NCBI GenBank assembly: GCA_015494385.1
Contig: WGBJ01000287.1
Coordinates: 1-8,294 of the forward strand
Origin: Marinosulfonomonas sp.
GTDB lineage: Bacteria > Pseudomonadota > Alphaproteobacteria > Rhodobacterales > Rhodobacteraceae
Length of the DNA: 8,294 nt
Reading direction: 5' to 3'
The notes beneath the pieces are model-generated. The model was not told where the DNA came from, searched no databases, and saw only the letters and a list, made by a program, of their open reading frames with translations. Positions within the stretch are counted from its first letter, which is position 1. Each line of letters starts with the position of its first letter. A program made the position numbers and the translations under genes. This document shows, piece by piece, positions 6,744 to 8,294 of the stretch.

Positions 6744-7592
6744 ATGAGCCAATTCGGAAACTACACATATTCCCGCACCTATCGCGGCAAGGTTCAGGCG
6801 CTGGTGCTGGACTGGAGCGGCACCATCGCCGACGCCTATGTCATCGCCCCTGCGGTGGTGTTCGTCGAGGTGTTCAAAAACCAGGGCGTCGAAATCTCAA
6901 TGGAAGAGGCCCGCGGCCCGATGGGTCTGCGCAAGGATCTGCACATCAAAATGCTGACCGAAGATCCGGTGATCGCCGAGCGTTGGAAGTCGATCAAAGG
7001 CAAGTATCCCGACCAGTCCGATGTCGATGCGATGTTCAAGGATTTCGTGCCGGCACAACTGGATTGCCTGCGCAAATACACCACCATCCTGCCCGGGGTT
7101 AAGGACGTGCTGGTGGATCTGCAAAAGCAGGGTCTGAAGATCGGCGCCTCAACCGGTTTCGTGCGTTCGATGGTGGATGTGCTGCTTGAGGATTGCATCA
7201 AACAGGGCTTTACCCCCGATGCCACCGTCGCGGGTGACGAGGTGATCAACGGCGCCCGCCCTGCCCCGCATATGGTGTAGAAAAATCTGGACCTGATGAA
7301 CATCTCGGAAATCAAATCGGTTGTGAAATGCGATGATACGGTTTCCGGCGTCGGCGAAGCCCTGAACGCGGGGTGCTGGGGTGTTGGTCTGGTGCGCTAT
7401 TCCAACTATATGAACATCAATTCGCTGGACGAAGAGGCCACATTGTCCGAGGCCGAAATCCAGCGTCGCATGGATCACACACGCAAGATTCTGGAACAGT
7501 CCGGCGCACATTATGTGATCGATTCACTGGTCGACCTGCCGGCCGTGATCGACGACATCAACGCCCGTCTGGCACGCGGCGAAAAGCCTTAA
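6744..7592 (+). pseudogene. phnX: Phosphonoacetaldehyde hydrolase (phosphonatase), interrupted by in-frame TAG
   Basis: The full reading frame spans 282 sense and stop positions before its final TAA, and encodes a HAD-superfamily phosphonatase that splits phosphonoacetaldehyde into acetaldehyde and phosphate. Codon 179 (7278-7280) is TAG. Before it lie the nucleophile D23 in LVLDWSGT, the cap-domain motif PMGLRKDLH with Schiff-base Lys64, Met60 and His67, and SxGF-type STGF. After it, in the same frame, KNLDLM leads into VVKCDDTVSGVGEALNAGCWGVGL (motif IV Asp metal ligand), then the usual C-terminus. The 178-residue product lacks motif IV and should be inactive. The rest (from ATG 7296, 98 residues) has no visible ribosome binding site. 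In the B. cereus enzyme this position is Tyr, as I recall, so TAT/TAC to TAG by one base is the simplest history. No other lesion is seen. Start ATG 6744 follows AAAGGA at 10 bases; an out-of-frame ATG lies at 6737. Read-through or base error cannot be excluded. Confidence 0.85.
7278..7280 (+). other. Premature in-frame amber codon within phnX
   Basis: The codons read ATG GTG TAG AAA AAT. The open frame is the same before (from 6744) and after (to 7592), so this is a single nonsense codon and not a frameshift. The sequence on both sides matches the phosphonatase family continuously. Confidence 0.9.
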
Positions 7593-7606
7593 CCGGCATC
7601 TACAAA

Positions 7607-7647
7607 AAACCGGTCAGCCGCACATCTGTTGTGGCTGGCCGTGGTTT
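7607..7647 (+). terminator. Stem-loop downstream of phnX, probable transcription terminator
   Basis: Starting 15 bases after the phnX stop, AAACC-GGTCAGCC pairs with GGCTGGCC-(GT)-GGTTT, with three further pairs toward the loop. This gives a long GC-rich stem with a 2-base bulge. On the plus strand only TTT follows the stem; on the minus strand the 3' arm runs into TTTTTTG. Termination of phnW-phnX, possibly partial, is the simplest reading. Confidence 0.5.
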
Positions 7648-7693
7648 CATCCTGCAAGCAGAATAGACTGGATGGTAAAAATTGCCCCCAAGG

Positions 7694-7724
7694 GGATTGC
7701 CGCAACGGCAATCCAAGCTATAGT
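7694..7724 (+). promoter_or_regulatory. Candidate promoter of the transporter gene with overlapping palindrome
   Basis: A perfect 9-bp inverted repeat, GGATTGCCG-CAA-CGGCAATCC (7694-7714), overlaps a possible -35 TTGCCG (7697-7702). A -10-like TATAGT (7719-7724) follows 16 bp later. No T-tract follows the hairpin, so an operator reading is preferred to a terminator. The downstream ATG at 7870 would then have a leader of about 140 nt. Pattern-based only. Confidence 0.4.
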
Positions 7725-7751
7725 CAGAGATGACGGGGGGATTTATTAAGG

Positions 7752-7796
7752 CGAAGTGTCGCAAAACCGTATCATTTTTACGGTTTAAAGACTTCG
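7752..7796 (+). repeat. Nested inverted repeats in the leader of the transporter gene
   Basis: The inner arms AAACCGTA (7764-7771) and TACGGTTT (7779-7786) pair perfectly over 8 bp around a 7-base loop TCATTTT. The outer arms CGAAGT (7752-7757) and ACTTCG (7791-7796) also pair, giving a two-part stem separated by an internal loop. It could be an RNA structure in the 5' leader or an operator. Confidence 0.5.
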
Positions 7797-7822
7797 TTAT
7801 CATTCCCTTCGCGCAATGATAA
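7797..7822 (+). repeat. Perfect 8-bp inverted repeat upstream of the transporter gene
   Basis: TTATCATT (7797-7804) and AATGATAA (7815-7822) are exact reverse complements with a 10-bp spacer. The repeat abuts the preceding stem-loop and lies 47 bp before the binding-protein ATG. The A/T-rich symmetric form suggests a regulator site, but I cannot assign a protein. Confidence 0.45.
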
Positions 7823-7869
7823 AAACTTGGACCTGAACCAACAGTCTTGAACCAACTCTGGGAGAAATC

Positions 7870-8294
7870 ATGAAAAAGTCTATTAAAATGCTGGCCACCA
7901 CTGCCATTCTGGCACTGGGCACAGCCAGTGCCGCACTGGCCGAAGAACTGACCGTTTATACAGCGGTCGAAGCCGAGGATCTGCCGCGCTACGCCGAAAC
8001 CTTCAACAAGGCCTATCCCGATATCACCATCAACTGGGTGCGCGATTCGACCGGCATCATCACCGCCAAACTGCTGGCGGAAAAGGACAATCCGCAGGCC
8101 GACGTGGTCTGGGGCCTTGCCGGCACATCGCTGCTGCTGCTGAAATCCGAAGGGATGCTGGAACCCTATGCCCCCGCTGGCGTGGACAAGCTGGACCCCA
8201 AGTTCGTGGACAGCGACAACCCGCCCGCATGGGTTGGCATGGACGCCTGGGTTGCCGCCGTTTGCTATAACACGGTCGAGGCCGAAAAGGCCGG
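7870..8294 (+). CDS. ABC transporter periplasmic binding protein, probably for 2-aminoethylphosphonate (3'-partial)
   Basis: The first 141 codons of a periplasmic solute-binding protein run off the right edge. The N-terminus is a clear Sec signal peptide: MKKSIKML, a hydrophobic stretch, then ALA before [10 protein letters not shown], with cleavage expected after residue 24. The mature part ([19 protein letters not shown], then [32 protein letters not shown] and [10 protein letters not shown]) is typical of the iron(III)/2-AEP-type binding proteins (SBP class of AfuA/FbpA and the TIGR03261-like 2-AEP group). Ferric-ion binding cannot be excluded by the N-terminal half alone; the phn neighbours favour 2-AEP. 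Such proteins are usually about 330-340 residues, so roughly 40 percent is present. The ATG at 7870 follows GGGAGA closely. A 277-bp structured gap separates it from phnX, so it probably has its own promoter. Permease and ATPase genes are expected beyond the window. Confidence 0.88.
   Translation, partial: MKKSIKMLATTAILALGTASAALAEELTVYTAVEAEDLPRYAETFNKAYPDITINWVRDSTGIITAKLLAEKDNPQADVVWGLAGTSLLLLKSEGMLEPYAPAGVDKLDPKFVDSDNPPAWVGMDAWVAAVCYNTVEAEKA

Overview
The window looks like chromosomal DNA of an alphaproteobacterium, most likely from Rhodobacterales (Roseobacter/Paracoccaceae-like). The evidence is the moderately GC-rich coding style, the co-directional block infA-maf-ribonuclease E/G ... 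yacG-tRNA-Phe, the very short RNase E/G protein, and a 2-aminoethylphosphonate (2-AEP) catabolic cluster led by a LysR-type regulator. No mobile-element genes, CRISPR array or rRNA were seen. Assignments rest on reading motifs by eye; no database search was possible.

Left part (1-4557): the tail of an unidentified gene (1-93) converges on tRNA-Phe(GAA), which is followed to the right by the small zinc protein gene yacG. Both tRNA-Phe and yacG are on the minus strand. A plus-strand gene for a large membrane O-acyltransferase (AT3 domain plus SGNH domain) then separates yacG from its usual partner, the RNase E/G gene. RNase E/G, maf and infA form a tight minus-strand operon: a 4-base gap between infA and maf, and an ATGA overlap between maf and rng. 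The acyltransferase gene converges on rng and overlaps it by 17 bases, so it looks like a later insertion into a housekeeping block.

Right part (4558-8294): a LysR-type regulator on the minus strand is divergent from phnW (2-AEP:pyruvate transaminase), phnX (phosphonoacetaldehyde hydrolase) and the start of a periplasmic binding protein gene of the 2-AEP/iron ABC-transporter type, which runs off the window. Together they encode uptake of 2-AEP, transamination to phosphonoacetaldehyde, and hydrolysis to acetaldehyde plus phosphate. A perfect 10-bp inverted repeat lies in the lysR-phnW gap and is a likely operator. The 277-bp gap before the transporter gene holds several strong inverted repeats and a plausible promoter.

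The main anomaly is that phnX is split by one in-frame TAG at codon 179, with the frame intact and conserved on both sides. Either the degradative pathway is recently broken at its second step, the stop is read through, or this is a base-call error. Otherwise the window is recognisable biology; I found no convincing wholly new system.
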